DNA of 64,000 nt, taken from Talinum fruticosum. Its lineage: Eukaryota; Streptophyta; Magnoliopsida; Caryophyllales; Talinaceae. This document shows, piece after piece, positions 45,164-59,130 of this stretch. The stretch's first letter is position 1. Every line of letters starts with the position of its first letter. Below the pieces are notes generated by a model that ran no database searches, was not told the origin of the DNA, and was given only the letters and a program-made list of their open reading frames with translations. A program made the position numbers and the translations under genes. Location of the stretch: contig JAITYX010000022.1 of NCBI GenBank assembly GCA_021018815.1, positions 3,100,001 through 3,164,000 of the forward strand, in the 5' to 3' direction.

Positions 45164-47418
45164 GATTTGGGATAGAGATTTTTTTCCTACAAGAGAAGAG
45201 AATGAGGTTGGATTTGAGAATTTGCAACTCTCACCTAGGCATAATAATCCATATTTGTAAGTGCTTTTTTAAAAATATAGGTGTTAATAAAAAAATTATC
45301 GATTGAAAAAATATTTGTTGGCCTAGTAAATTGTAATGCACATATCCTGTAATTATTAGTTTAGTCTTAACAACTATTTTAGCCAGTTATTAGCACAATG
45401 GAACAAAGGATTAGAAGCGTTATTCCCACCCTAAAACAAAAGGGCAAGGGAACTCTAAAAAATATAATACGAACATAAAACCACGAACATCACTTGCTAC
45501 AATAGAGTTCAAAATATTTAAGACACCAAGCTTGTACAATATAAAAAGAAGTTAAGTTTAAGAATACTTTCATAATTATAACTTATTTAACTAGAAAATA
45601 AACAACTCCGAAAAACTCAATTCTTGTCTACCACTCGTGAGCCTTCAAATCTTGTTGACCAAAATAAACACACGAACCTACTTACTTGTTATCACTCTCG
45701 GCTTCATCTTTACCTAAAAAAAACAAGAAAACATTTCAAAAGTTCAATACATTCATCCATGCGCAGTGAAATAAGCATTATGAAAATTATTAGTTAAGGG
45801 ATACATTTCAATTCATTTATAAATAAGTTAGGGAGAGAAGGATAAAATAGTTTTTATGAGTGGAACCCCTATGATCATTGGTTTTCATACATATGAGCAT
45901 ACCGAGACCGATAGGGAAAGTCCAGTTGATGATGGTCAAATATAAATGATATGATTATAATGTAATAATATTGATGTGCTTCAGGCTCATGTTATTATAT
46001 GACAAATATCATTCAAAATAGTTCCTTTTTATATTAGAAAACCATTTTTGGTAATAATGATAAACATGTGAGTCTTTAAGGCACAAGTAGTAAATGTACC
46101 TAAGATAACTTTATTTTTCTGTTCCCTTTGATCCTCGAATGAATGAAACTAGATGATCGATGTCAACGACCTTACTTACACTTTTAAAATGAAATATTTC
46201 ATTAGTAAAATTGATACTTCAAGTAAATTACTTTTTAAAATGGTAAATTGTTGTACTCATATGAATATTATGATATAAATATTTTCTTACTAAATTAGCA
46301 TCATTAAACATCTATTATAAAAATATGCAAATATTCCCAAAATAACTTAATCATGGAAACAACCTTAACTTTTGGTATTATTTCACTTAAATTGTGACTT
46401 ATTTATATACGAAGTATCTCAACAATGATTTAATGTTACCATCCACAAGAGTTACTACCAAGAAATTTAGTTAATTCACAAAGTGTCAAATTGTTTCCTT
46501 CTTGGCTTGAATCCGAACCCTACGCAAGTTGGACCTACAATGAGAGTTGTTGTTATCGTTGGATAGAACAAAAAATGCAACCCATACAAAAGTTTACTTG
46601 ATATCTTTTTAACCCTCGTCACGCACCTTTGATAATACAAGATAATTAGAAGATTACTATTGATATTTATAAATATGGTTTGGAGGTCTCAACCCATATT
46701 ATTATTTTCTTTTCATTTCTCTCTCTTGTTTTTACTCAATCAAAAACTTAACAAGTTTCTAGCATCATTCTTCACGTAATGTCACGATCAAATACAAATA
46801 TTTGTTACATATTTTTTCCAAAAATCCGCTAAACAACTACTTCCTAATTTTTTTATTTGATGATGAACATGCATGCCTCTTTTTCCCTCCTCCATTTTAA
46901 AATCCACCCTCAAGCTCTCAACTAAGGAAGGTTCAAATCCGTCCAAAATTATTTTTTACTTCAAACATATTTTGCAACTAAAGAAAAAGAAATGAGTTAA
47001 GCACGTACAACAACATCCCAATTAAATATTCATCCAAACATGAGAACATTCACCGACAAATTTCCATCTAAACTTACTGTCAATATGATTTAGCTCCAAA
47101 CTCACAGATTATGCACTAAATTCATATTTAATTCATCATTGCATGTTACAAGAAAAACAAGATTTAAATCCACATGAAAGAAGGTAAAGTGGGTTTTCAA
47201 GTTTATACCTCGAGGGGGGCGTGAAGAAGCAAGGTTTTGGTGGAGGGGTGTTGGTGACAGCAGGTGGCGGCGGCGACCAGCGACACTGGTCGGCGGCTGC
47301 AACAGGCGTGCAGGGGGCAGAGGTGAGTGATGAATGTTTTGGGAAAATGAAGAGGAATGTTGGTGTGTGGGTGGTGGGTTTGTGAAAATATACTACCACA
47401 CAGACATTAAATGTGTAG

Positions 47419-47477
<59 letters not shown>

Positions 47478-48605
47478 GCAGCTTATTATGTAACGTGGAT
47501 GGTACTCTTGCTTTGCTTCTTTAGCACTATTATTTGCATGAGGTAAATAAAGAGGAAATCAAATGGCTGAGTCAATAAAGGGTGATAATGTGTTCATGGA
47601 TCAGTATGCCTGGCCTGGTTGCGAGTACAGAGCAATGGTTTAGACATGGATTAGGTCCATCTAAATTCATATCTTTTTTATAAATTTGGATCTAGATTCA
47701 GGCTCAGAAGTGAATGTGTGGGTAGACATAAACAAATAGACTCAAGGAGGTCGTTTATGTATATGGATCTTAGATGAGTTTTAAATATGTCTACAATCTT
47801 GCCATCATTTGAATTGGATATAACTCCATTAAACCGATCCATTAGGTTGGATCTAAGTTTTAAAATAAAGTCCAAAGAACATCAATAAAAATCTATTTAA
47901 ATGGCAGGGGTTGGATGAAACTATATCGTGTTCAGATTTATCTACCTCCACCACTAATTATAGAGTGGTATTGCGTTCTTTTCAGGTTTAACTTACAAAT
48001 TCTTATTTATAATTCTTTAGAATTTAATTTACAATTATTATACAACTTTTTACACCTACTTACGATTTTCAACAACCTCGCAACTGAAAAAACCAAGACC
48101 TAAACCATAACCGCACCTTTTGACTATGAAGTTTTGATACAGTATTGTACTTGGAATTTTCAAGACGACATAGGCATATTAAACTACAAATAGGAAATTT
48201 GAGCAGTCTTACAAAAATAGTCGGAGGTCTAGTGGCATGAAATTAGTTGTCTATTGATCTTACAAAAATTAATTCGCCTGTAGTTGAAATTTACCAGCAT
48301 TAAATTAACCAAGAATCGGAGGTCAACAGAGAGAGTTCATAAACAACAGCATAGGCCTGCAGAGTCAACAATATTCCAGACTGAGATTCTTAAATAGGAA
48401 ATTCTTGTCAAGCAAATAACAATGGCACCCGTCTCTAAATAGGAAATTTGAACAGTCTTACACTAAAGTACCAATATGGGCAACGCTCACTATCCATGAA
48501 ACTTGAATGAGTTTGGATCAAAGTCGATAACAAAAGGTGGAAATCCAAAAATTAAACAAAACTTCTAACATTGTAGGAATTGTTGAGTAGAGATATCTAT
48601 AACGC
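45164..48605. other. AT-rich spacer
   Basis: No gene is supported. A GC-rich block at 47210-47330 has open frames (47102-47423, minus) that are low-complexity, with no second exon that I can join. A TA run lies at 47422-47474. Words such as ggatc/atggatct at 47640-47870 resemble worn transposon ends. Confidence 0.4.
47422..47474. repeat. (TA)n microsatellite
   Basis: About 26 TA units with no conserved flank shared with the Helitron-like copies. Confidence 0.95.
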
Positions 48606-50870
48606 CTACACCTTAATGGCATACTTCCTCATGGGAAAGTACATCTCCTTCTTCTTTTGCCTTTCGGTCTTCAAGGAAGCCTGTTAAATGCATACAAAAT
48701 AGGTAAGGAACAAACATTCATGATGAAGAAATTAGCTTGGCGGTAATGCCATTGCAAGGAGAAAGAAGAAACCGAGAAAACAAAGATCACATCCATTAGA
48801 GCAATCACAGCGGAGCCTCTCATTTGAAGACCTTTAACCATTCAAATCATCAAGATAAAATATTACGGTATGTATATTTAATAGAACACCTGCCTTAATT
48901 GCAGGTGATCAAATGTGTGAGCTGGTTAACAAAATACACATTTGACATTGTCCACCCGTTCTTTTAGCCAATGAGCTTAGCTCACATGGAATGAGTCACT
49001 TAGCACAAATTCCTTATGAGGGAATTTTCTGAGGTCAGAAGCCTTGCGCCTGGTGGGCCTAAAGCCCAGCAATACATTTTCCCTCCCTGGTTACCAACTC
49101 CCTCCCCCAAAAAAGGGCAAAGAAAAAAAGGCAGCTGACTTTTCCCTACGATTAAGAGTAAAATCAGCACATAATTTCTCTATGCCCAATTTCCTCACAG
49201 GAGGAAGATTATTTTTTGATAGAACTTGGCCCTCAATATAGGAACATATTCATTGCATTTTGACACTGATTAATAAGAAATGCAGGTCTCCCCTCAAACC
49301 ATACAGAACAGCCATAATTTATTCAGACTTAGTTTGTTCAGAAATCAAATTTAAGGCATTAGTTTTTCCAAAATTTTTCAATAAACAAAACTAAACATGA
49401 GATTGACACAGAGATCATGCACTGAATATCTTGAGTATGGGGGTCAATTGAGACACAAAACTTTCAGCCATGAAAGCCTTTAAATGCCACTAGTAAATGA
49501 AAAAGTGCAAGGAACTAAAGGCAAAAGTTGCAGCAAAGATTAACCATTATATTAAAAAGCATAATCTTAGTCATGTATACAGACAACACAATCCATCCAT
49601 GACCACAAATTGGATTATACTTCATCACTCCATGAAAGAGATAACAAAGCCTCTAAACAAAAAGAACAGCCAAGATGCGTCTTACTCTCTCTGGAATGCA
49701 GAAATTTGACTTCAAACCCCCCCAACCCAGGGAACAAAAAGATCAACATCGTCTTAGAGGAACTAGATGTCAAAAATATTACAAGTTCAGATATGCATAG
49801 AAAACCAATGATCTCTGCAACCTAACATGAATAGCCTTCATAAATGCCTTCATAAATTGAAAAGCAGGAAAATCTTGACATCCATACTACCCTTCAGCAG
49901 TCTCCAATTGTCAAACCAATCTCGATCTACCAAACTAAACCACAAATCAAGGCTGTAGCTTAAAAACTAAAACTGACTCATTTTTCCACGATCAAGTGAA
50001 CAGAAATCATTCCTACAGATTTCTTTATTCAATTTATCATACATGCATCAGTTTTATAAGCAAACTTTCCAAGGATCTTATTTAGTAGGACTTACTCAAC
50101 TTATAAAAAATGCAACACATTCCATCTTCCAAAAGGAAAAAAAGTTCATGACAACTTCGTTCATCCATTATTTCCGACTAAATCATCACTCAGCAAAATA
50201 CAACACATGAACAGTTAAAATTAACACCAAACACCCAAAGTACCAATCACATTATTTCAAAACTATATATGTTAAACAAGTAAGCTCAAAGTAAACACTT
50301 CAAATCAGAGGAGAGAGAGAGAAAGAGGGGGAGACCTGATGCTTGGTGAGGCGGCGGCGAATGGCTCTGGTCTTCTTAGGACGGAGGTCAAGAGGCAAGT
50401 ACTTCTTCTTCTTGTAGGCCTCCCTCAATGCTTCCTTCTGCTTCTGGGAAATCACTGTCAGCACTTGGGCAATCCCCAATCTCACCACCTTACTGTCCCA
50501 ACACAAGAACAAAATCCAACCCATTAATCATCCATACAGCCAACAACATTGCAAACAGAGAGAGAAGAAGAGGAGAGAGAAAAGGTACATCTTGGAGAGC
50601 TTGTTGGGAGCACCACCAGTGACCTTGGCAACGCGAAGCAATGCGAGCTCATTTTTGAGATCTTTGAGCTGATTCAACAGCTCCGCCTTCGATTTCTGCC
50701 TCAACTCATGAACCTTGATTCTCGCTGCACCCAAATGAAAAAGAGCAATTCTTTCAATTTTCATCTTCGCAATACGAAAAATCAATCCGAAACAAATGCA
50801 AATTCACAGAGAAAGAGAAACGAATCGAAAAATTCGATCGGGGAAAGAAAAGAAACTAGGGCTTACCCAT
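48606..50870 (-). CDS. RPL35: 60S ribosomal protein L35 (uL29)
   Basis: Four exons: 50870-50867 (ATGG only), 50724-50589, 50492-50336 and 48680-48606. GT-AG junctions and phases 1, 2 and 0 give 123 residues, the normal length. The sequence is highly conserved: [71 protein letters not shown] and [13 protein letters not shown]. It is a component of the cytosolic large subunit near the exit tunnel. The one-codon-plus-one-base first exon is common in plant ribosomal protein genes. Intron 3 is 1,655 bp and has no coding content. Confidence 0.96.
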
Positions 50871-50904
50871 TTCTCTTCTTGCGAGAGGGGAGGGGAGGGG
50901 GACA

Positions 50905-51020
50905 ACGGCGCTGAAAACCCTAAAAAGAGAAGATGATTCCAGTGTTCTCTTAGTCCATTTTATATCTCTCCGGTTGTGAGGGTTTTGGGCTGGGCCTGCT
51001 TTCTTAATCTGGGCCTTTTG
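50905..51020 (-). promoter_or_regulatory. RPL35 promoter with telo-box and site II motifs
   Basis: A telo-box (aaaccctaa on plus, about 50915) and two site II-type GGGCC words (tgggcc at about 50990 and 51011) lie within 150 bp upstream of the start codon. This pairing is known from plant ribosomal protein promoters and links expression to cell growth. Confidence 0.65.
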
Positions 51021-51039
51021 TGAGTAACTACGCTATTTT

Positions 51040-51904
51040 TTCTTTTCTTTTTTAACTAAAAAGTGAAGTTGCACGAACTAGCAAAATTCTTCCAAATATT
51101 TAAAGAGCAAGCATACTAAAAGTATACCCTCTTTTATTTTTGTTATTATATTTTTTTCGACTAAGGGTGTAATCCATTTTACGCCGCAAGTGTTTAACGT
51201 AAAACTCTTACTAACAAATGCGCTTTTGAGGATTTAGACTTGTATTCTTCACCTTACTGGATCGAGACAACTATCACCTCAACCATCACTTTATTAGTAA
51301 AATTTCTTTAATTATGTGTTGATACTTTAATTTAATTGGAAGGTGGGTAAAAATTTAATATTCATTTTATTAATGTATTAAAATTCTTCATCATGGAATC
51401 CTGTGGATCTCTTTCCCATATTGTACTAATGGAAAACAACGATTTAAGAGGGAAGTCAAGTGTTCAATATATTTCGATTTAGATTTTCTAGAGTTAGGTT
51501 TGATGCCGGTATTTTGAATTGTATTTCTTTTATTCAGAGTTACATTGTTGATGTTATATGAATTGTTATAATTGAACGAATTCATCCCTCCATTTGTTGC
51601 AAAAGAGAACTAGTAAAATTACTTCTAGTATATATATTTTTTTCTTTTCTTTTACGTGGAGGAATATAGGGATGCTCACAATTTCAATTTACTGAGTTTC
51701 AAAATCGGACTTTCCATTCAAAAACATGTGAATTGGAATCATATTAGATAAACTAGCCAATCAAAAATCATAAGAAGAGCACCCGTACCCATGATTCAAA
51801 ACTTTCGATCACATGCAGGGGCCTCTCCCTCCAATGTTATAGCTTAAATTATGAAATAAAATCTTACCCATAGAGTCCACCAATAAACATATTTAACTTA
51901 GTTT
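51040..51904. other. AT-rich spacer
   Basis: No gene is seen. 'aaaattcttccaaatattta' at about 51083 is a small piece of the repeat found at 9582 and 13055. The minus-strand frame at 51391-51585 is Asn-rich with no family likeness. Confidence 0.4.
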
Positions 51905-51959
51905 TGATATTTTATTTTTTTAATTATTTATGTTCTTATATGTAAATAATAATTTGTAT

Positions 51960-54900
51960 GATAAGAAATTTTTTTTGAAACAAAACAGGATCTCATTCCA
52001 ATGTTATAGCATCCATGTGTATAAAAATGAGAAATTTGGGTAAGACAACTCTCCACCCAAACTTTCTCTGACTCCGACGGAATAACTTTGACTAAGTAAT
52101 GAGTCGCCATATTACCGTCCTTTTGACAAGATCACTAACAATGAATAAAATTGCAATAAAAAAGTCATCAAGGGCAAGATGCTAAGGAAGCTTTTGGGCT
52201 TGGTTACTCTTTGAATAAGGGGAATGCAATATGACTCAATTATAGTTTCAAATAATGGAAACGCTTGGCCAATTGAGCACCATAATATGCCGTTTTCGCT
52301 TCATCCATACTTGCAGACGAAGAAGCTTTCACACGCTCTACACCCATTAGCACCACCCACTGATCTCATTTCTGGCCACCGCACCTAATCCAACCCATAT
52401 GCCTTCTTGGCTGGATGCATAATATTAATTTTCAGCACCCTTGTCATAGGCAAAAACTCTTCTTCATGCAGCACTGCCCTATGTCTCAGAGCATCTTAGG
52501 CATCCATAAACTTGATTTTCTGGATCTCTTCCACCACCTACCTAGCTATTTTGTTGATAGTAGCAATTGAGATTTCCTTATTATTAAAAATGTATTTGTT
52601 TCTGCTTGCCCACACTTGCCTACCCAATGTAAGACAAAGCATGAAACTGGCCTCATCCAATTCTTTTTCTATGCCATGATCAAGTCACCTGGGGACGAAA
52701 CAATTTGTCTAAGGAACCTAGCCTACTCTTCCACTACACACCAAACCCTCTTAATAGCACCACAGTCAAAAATAGCATGCAATGAATTCTCCTTACCCAT
52801 ATTACACCTCAGACACATATCGTCGTGTATTATGTGATGGTAAAGGAGAAGATCTCTCGTGGGTAAGCTATTTGAGTATAATTTCCACAAAAATGCTTCG
52901 CTTTAGGTATAATATCAGCTTGCCATTTTGTAGGCCATAATTGCTTAAACTTTTCCAATCTCACTGAAGCTCCTAGTAGATAGGCAGACCTAACAGAATA
53001 AATTATCTTATCGGTACAACACCATGTAATTGTGTATGGTGGAAGTCATGGATTGAGAGGCGTTGCTAGTATGAGCCTTTTGTCTCTGTCCCTGAAGAGC
53101 TCGTTAACAAGCATATGGTTCTATGTTGGCTCATCCCTAATGATTAACTCGCTCACTTTCTGCACAGTCTCAAATGTGGGTCTTGCTGTTGTTTCCTTTT
53201 TTCCCTCCTCATCACCTAACTAGAATTCCTCCCAAATGTTAATGCTATCCCCATTTCCTAGATGAGGCCTTCCTTTAGAAGCGACCTTGCTGACCATATG
53301 CCTCTCCATGAGGAACTAGGCATGGGCCTAAAGAAGAGTCCAAGAAGCTTCCATTGGGGAAGTACTAGGCTTTTAAGACTCGGCCAAGAAGGGAGTCACT
53401 ATTTTGGAGGATCCTCCAACCTTGCTTTGCTATAAGTGCATCATTGAATATATCTAATCTGCAGAAACCCAAACCTTCCAAGCATTTTCGTTTACACAAT
53501 TTTTCCCAAGCCACCCAATGCATCTTTCTTTTACCATCCCCATATCACCCCACCAAAAGGGAGCACATAGTCTATGAAGTTCATCCACAAGGGTAGATGG
53601 GAACTTAAAAAGTTCATTAGGTAAGTTGGCATAGCTTGAATCACTGACTTAACAAGAGTTTCCTTACCCTCTTAAGAGAGCAGTTTCTCTTTCCATCCAT
53701 TCAGCTTCTTCCACATAACATCTTTGAGGTATATTTCCGTTTTGCTACGACTCGATAACTGTTGAGGCACTAAGATATTTGTTGTGTTTCTCCACTAACT
53801 TCATTTCCAAAAGGTCGCTAATTCCTCTCTTCCGGATGAGATGACCCTCGTATTGAAAGAGACTTTTGACTTGTCGAAGTTAACTTTTTGGCCTCGATGC
53901 TTGTTCATATTATTTGATAATTTTAACTAACTTCAAAGCATTCCTGTCTCGTTGCTCTAGAAAAAGTAAACTGTCATCCGCAAAAGATAAGTGAGAAATT
54001 ATAAGACCTCTATGATTTGCTTTAGCGAGCATGAATACTACCATTCGAAACAACTCTCTGAATAAGACCTGAGAGAGCCTCCAACACTAGGATGAAAAGG
54101 TAAGGCAATATAGGAGCCCCTTAACGGAGTGCTCTAGTGGGGACAACATCACTGCATATCACACCATTAACCACAAATTTGTAAGTTATCGATGAAACAC
54201 AATTCATTAGCACTTGCAACTAATCACTCGGAAACACCATCTTTAGTAAAATCGCTTTCAAAAAGGTTCATTCCACGCGGTCGTAGGCTTTATTCATGTT
54301 TAACCGCCATAATACCCCTTTTTCCTTTAAACTTAACCTTCATCGAGTGAAAAAGCTCCAAAGCCACTATACATTGTTCGTAATTAATCATCCTGGTACA
54401 AAGCCACTTTGATTAGTGGACACTATTTGGGGAGCAAGATCTTAAGTCTGTTGGCTAACGTTTTCGAAGCGATTTTATGAATCACGTTGCAAAGGCTAAT
54501 GGGCCGAAATTCGGATAATTGAGTTGGAGACTTAACTTTACAGATGAGGGTAATTAAAGTTGCATTGATATCATGAGAACAACACAACCAGTCAAAATAG
54601 ATGTCACTATCTCACAACATCATCACTCACAATGTGCCAAAATTTTTGGAAAAGAGAGCATGCATACGATCTGGTCCCGGGGCCTTATGGTGATGCATCC
54701 GAAATCATACGCTTTTAATTTCCTAACATGATGCCTCGAAACTGTATCATTGGTTCTCGCAATAACTTTGTCAATCCCTGGATTGCATTCCCGTAGTTGT
54801 CAATAGCTTCGATGTGAAAAGGGTAGAGTAAAAAATCATTGATCATATCGGTGATGCCCTTTCTATCTTTCACCCACTCACCATTAGCATTCATCGGTTC

Positions 54901-55995
54901 ACGGATTGTGTTTCATCGTTTCCTTTATGCGGCCTTATGATGGAAGTAAGTGGTGTTACGGTCCACATCCTTAATTTTCGAAAGTCTATCCCTCCCATAT
55001 ACCGAGTATTTCTCTTTCTATGCAAGCAATTTATCCAATCGGCTTCCAAAGTCAAAATTGCGTCCAGGTTTAGCTGTGTAACAATATCACCTTAAAGTTG
55101 TTGAAGTTGACGTTCGACCACAACAATTTCTTTCTCTAAATTTCCATGTTCTATTTGCCCCGTGCCCAACACAATTTTCAATCTTTTGAATAGGCGTCAA
55201 GTTGCTGTGGTCCCAAGTCTGTTTTGATCATCCTCGACCTATAACTTCTCGAACCTGAATTTTTTCCTGCCTTTCCCTTGATCATAGCTTGTCGATTAGT
55301 ATCAAGTAGAATAAAGGAATGATTTGATTTGTATCTTGTCAAGGCAAAAGATTTGGCAAGAGGAAACAGAGAAAACCACATGTGATTGGCAACGTAAAGA
55401 TCCAATCTCTCTCTAACACAATTGTTTTCATCATTCCCTCTTTGTCGGGTGTACCAAAGACCAAGTGAACCCCAAATCATGAAAATCACAAGTATACCGA
55501 AGCATCCGTAAAATTATCCATTAGTCGTTGAGATCCGATCGCACCTCCACTACCCTTTTTGTCTAATGAAAAGATCTTGTTGAAGTCCCGCCTATAACAA
55601 TTGGAATTTAATCATCACCTACCTTATCATAGAGCAAATCCCATGTCTAAGATTTATTTTAACCCTCCTACCAACCGTAAATGCCCATAAAACGAGTGTG
55701 AACCTCGTTGTCTTCAATGATATCTCCAACTATAAGGTTATTATCAGCTGAACGTAAACTCAAATTTATGTCCTCTCTCTAGTACCCGACCAGGCCACTA
55801 GAGCAGTCTCTACTACTAACCGTATAGGCATGTTTCAGTCCAAACTTCCAGTCTAACCTCTTCATTGTTCGGGCATCCGACATTGTCTCGGAGAGGAAGA
55901 TAATGTCAAGGCAAATATATTTTACTCCACAACTATAGTGCATGAACTGCCAGGGCATTGCCACATCCCCTATAGTTCCAGCATAGAATTTTCAT
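51960..55995 (-). pseudogene. LINE ORF2 (endonuclease, reverse transcriptase, RNase H), broken
   Basis: The start MKILCWNYRGCGN at 55995 is typical for the APE-type endonuclease, followed by FLSETM and RERLDLYVAN. The RT region has KAPGPDR (about 54665-54700), [17 protein letters not shown] and the catalytic FADDSLLF (about 53955-53985). A zf-RVT CLRCN-type motif is at about 52810 and an RNase-H-like end at 52110-51960. Stops and frameshifts run throughout. Family function would be target-primed reverse transcription; this copy cannot make a full protein. Confidence 0.8.
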
Positions 55996-56628
55996 TATGA
56001 CTCGGCGGGTTTGGGATGAACCAACCTCCGCTCGCTCCTTAGTTGCGCTTATTATTTCAATGACCACTCTCACTTTGCATTCACTTTGTTTGGCCTCTTT
56101 TAACATCTTCAACTTTTCTTTTAACCAATTCAGTACCCTTTCCATCTACAACCATATCCTCAACTCCCATGATTGATTTGTCGACCTCTCCTCACTTTCC
56201 ATCCTCTAGTTGTAGTTTGGTCCTAACCAACCGTGATGCACTCGACGTCTTCCTTTAGCTCTAGGAGCTTTTTCTTTTCTTCTTTCGATGCATCTCCACA
56301 GTTCCTACGTTGTCATTTTAGAGGTGAAGCCCTTGACGAAGAACCGTATTGTAGTTCTTCTTCTAGTACGTCATCCTCGTGTGTGTGAACACCTCTATAA
56401 ACATGCCCAATCAACCCACAACCATAGCAGTAATCCGGCAATCGTACATACCGTAAAGAAATCCATTTTTGTTTCCCATCTACCATAATTCTCAAACCTC
56501 TTCTTAAAGGTTTAGTAATGTTAATATCCACTTTAAGTTTAAGGTATTTTGAAGGCGCTAGTATGTCCTCCTCGTCTACTTCCACCAAAATCCCCGGCTT
56601 TGCACGTAAAAATTCAGCAAAAGCATGC

Positions 56629-57169
56629 TGATAGGAATAGAGCATCTTGAGCGGAAGCGATTCGAATGAAAAAGATGATAATTAGAAGTATAAACAGTAA
56701 GATGAAGACACTAAATCAAAGAATACAAGGATTCATGTGAAAACCCAATAAGGGAAAAAACCACGGAGGTAACGAGCACAACCAATTCACTATGAAATGA
56801 AATAGTACAAACTAATCGCAATCGAACAACGATTTGATCAATGATAAGAATACAATTCTCTCTCTATCTCACTTAACAATGGAAAAGGGAATATTTCTTC
56901 TCACTCTTGTGAAAAGCTGCTAAAAAACAGACTTTAAATGAACTTAGAATGAAATTCCATGAACTACCCGAGGCAAAACCGTGTGTAACGGTTACAGGAC
57001 AGCCGACACGGGTCGTGTCCACGGACACGGGCAGCCCGTGTCGGCTGGTGGAAGTCCCGGTCTTCTATTTTGCAAAGGGCACGGGCCGTTTTCCTCGAGC
57101 ACATGTAGGCAGCAGTAGAGAGCAGTAGAATGAAGCTACACATGAAGATTTTGAGCCACTAACTCAACA
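56629..57169 (-). mobile_element. Solo LTR of a Copia-like element
   Basis: The ends on the minus strand are TGTTGAG...CTATCA. It is flanked by a 5-bp target duplication (catgc at 56624-56628 and 57170-57174). It interrupts LINE ORF1, whose frame resumes exactly across the duplication. Inner sequence includes 'ggttttcacatgaatcctt', familiar from Copia LTRs, and GC-rich ACACGGG/CCCGTGT words at 57000-57045. No internal region remains, so this is a recombined solo LTR. Confidence 0.85.
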
Positions 57170-57505
57170 CATGCATCTTTCTCTTCATGGCTAAGTCACA
57201 TACTTTTATTCAGAACCAAGTAGTCGAAAAGGTTATCTCCGAAGGGGTCTCATCGCTATCCATTGGCTTAAGCAATAAGATGTAGCCATCAAACGTCCAG
57301 GGGCCTTCGTTGAGAAACATCTCCTTATCGAATTGTGAGAAAAATTAAAATGCAAACAAGTTTTTGTGCAACTCTTTAATTATCACTCCCTTATAGGGCT
57401 TCCATATATTCTTCATTGTCATTTTTAGGGCTTCCGAGTTAAAGTGATTCATAGTCCATAATTTACCTACTAAGTATAGGGATATTTGGTGGTCAATCTC
57501 CGTAT

Positions 57506-58152
57506 TGTTGGAAAATGGCATGCCTTTCTTGTTCTTCTAAAAGTCCCACATTGAAGTTTTGCTAAGCTTCTCTTGGGTTTTTATATCTCCCTCTCTTGGC
57601 TACTATTTGAATATTATTATTATGGCTTGGGGGTTGAGGAGCGTATGGACCAAACACGCGCGCGCGCCGCCCGCCCGGTCCGGGCTGTGGGCCTAACATA
57701 CATATTCTTTTTTGGAGAAATCTTATTTGACTTTCGTTGACCGATTCCTGCGTTATCGTTAGTCGGAGATTTTAGTGGCATAAAATCCTCGGTAATGGAG
57801 AGATAAGTGGAGAAATATCCTCCACTTCCTCCCTGATTTTCTCCACTTGCTTTTGCTCCAACAAGTCATATGTTTTCACTATAAATACTGAGCTTCCTCT
57901 CCTCATTTACACACACTCACTTCTCTTCCTCTCCTCTCTACTACTTCCTCTTCTCTGGGCATAATTTCTGCATACTCCATTTCCTTTGCTTTCGAGTGCA
58001 CGGAAGTAAAGCTGCTGTGGAAACCTTGGGAGCAACCGGCTGTCACGATTGCACCGTAGTCGGGTCGTTTTTGCTTTCAGGTCGGTGGTCATACCACGAC
58101 ACAACATTCTCCTCTTCTATTCTAGCCATTGGTAACGTCTTTAATTCCAACA
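57506..58152 (+). repeat. Copia 5' LTR
   Basis: 647 bp, TG...CA ends. A TATAAATA box at 57880-57887 is a plausible LTR core promoter. The GC-rich cgcg/cgccgcc block at 57656-57690 is shorter than its counterpart in the 3' LTR. No tRNA-complementary site beginning TGG directly follows. Confidence 0.92.
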
Positions 58153-58193
58153 ATCTGAAAGCAAAAATTTATTCTATTCATTTCTACTTACCG

Positions 58194-59130
58194 ATGGCTG
58201 TAAACTTCCACAAAGCTCTTCCCGACCTCTCAAAAATTGAACCCCTTGATGGAACCAACTACAAGCGCTGGTCCCGAAGCAGCTGATTCTATTCGAACAA
58301 TTGGATGTGGATTACGTTCTCTCCACAAACATTACTGATGACAAGTCTGAAACTTCTACCGCAACGAGACAAAGATAAAGAGAACAGCACCTCCTCTCGC
58401 TACCGATGATGCTGCTAAGAAGAAATTGGAGAAAGACAACAAAGCTGTCCGAGGCTATCTGTTGCACCATATGAATAACCCATTATTTGATTTATTTATT
58501 GATTATAAATCTGCTAAGGTTATATGGGAAAAGCTGCAAATTAAATATGGTGCGGATGATGCTGGCAAAAAGAAGTACATGGTTAGCGAATGACTCAAAC
58601 TCCAGATTACGGATGACAAGCCAATCATGGAGCAAGTCCATGTCTACGAGAACCTGTGTGCTGAAGTTGTCAATGAAGGCATGAAGATGTGCGGTATCCT
58701 TCAAGTCAATGTACTCATTGAAAAATTCCCACCTTCCCGGAGTGACTACGAAATCAACTGAAGCACAAGAAAAAGGACCTCACCTGCAGGAGCTGATTAG
58801 TCACATGAGAACGGAAGAGGCTAATCGTCCGAAAGATAAGATGGACTCTCTTTCTTTGAATTCTTCTAAAGTTAATTTGGTTGAATCTTCCGTGCAAACA
58901 AATAAAGACAGGTTCAAAGGCAAAGGGAAGTTCAATAAAAACAGAACAATCCCAAACAACGGAACCGGATGAACAAGTCAAGCAACAAAATTCAAAAACA
59001 GAAGGTCACGTGCTATGTCTGCAGGAAAACCAGGCCACAAAGCCTACCAGTGCAATTTCCGCAAAGGACCAAATCAAAAATCTGGTGCACAAGGAACTGC
59101 AAAACCCACGAGCCAAGGTACTGCACAAGT
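58194..59130 (+). pseudogene. Copia gag region, frameshifted
   Basis: Starts MAVNFHKALPDLSKIEPLDG and contains the UBN2-type core WEKLQIKYGADDAGKKKYMV and a CCHC knuckle near 59010-59055 (CYVC...GHKAYQC spread over two frames). At least four frame changes or stops break it. Gag forms the particle that carries the element RNA. Confidence 0.75.

Noticed and set aside
47102..47423. Possible minus-strand gene in a GC-rich block
   Set aside because: No recognisable domain, no splice partner; two frames are open and both are low-complexity.
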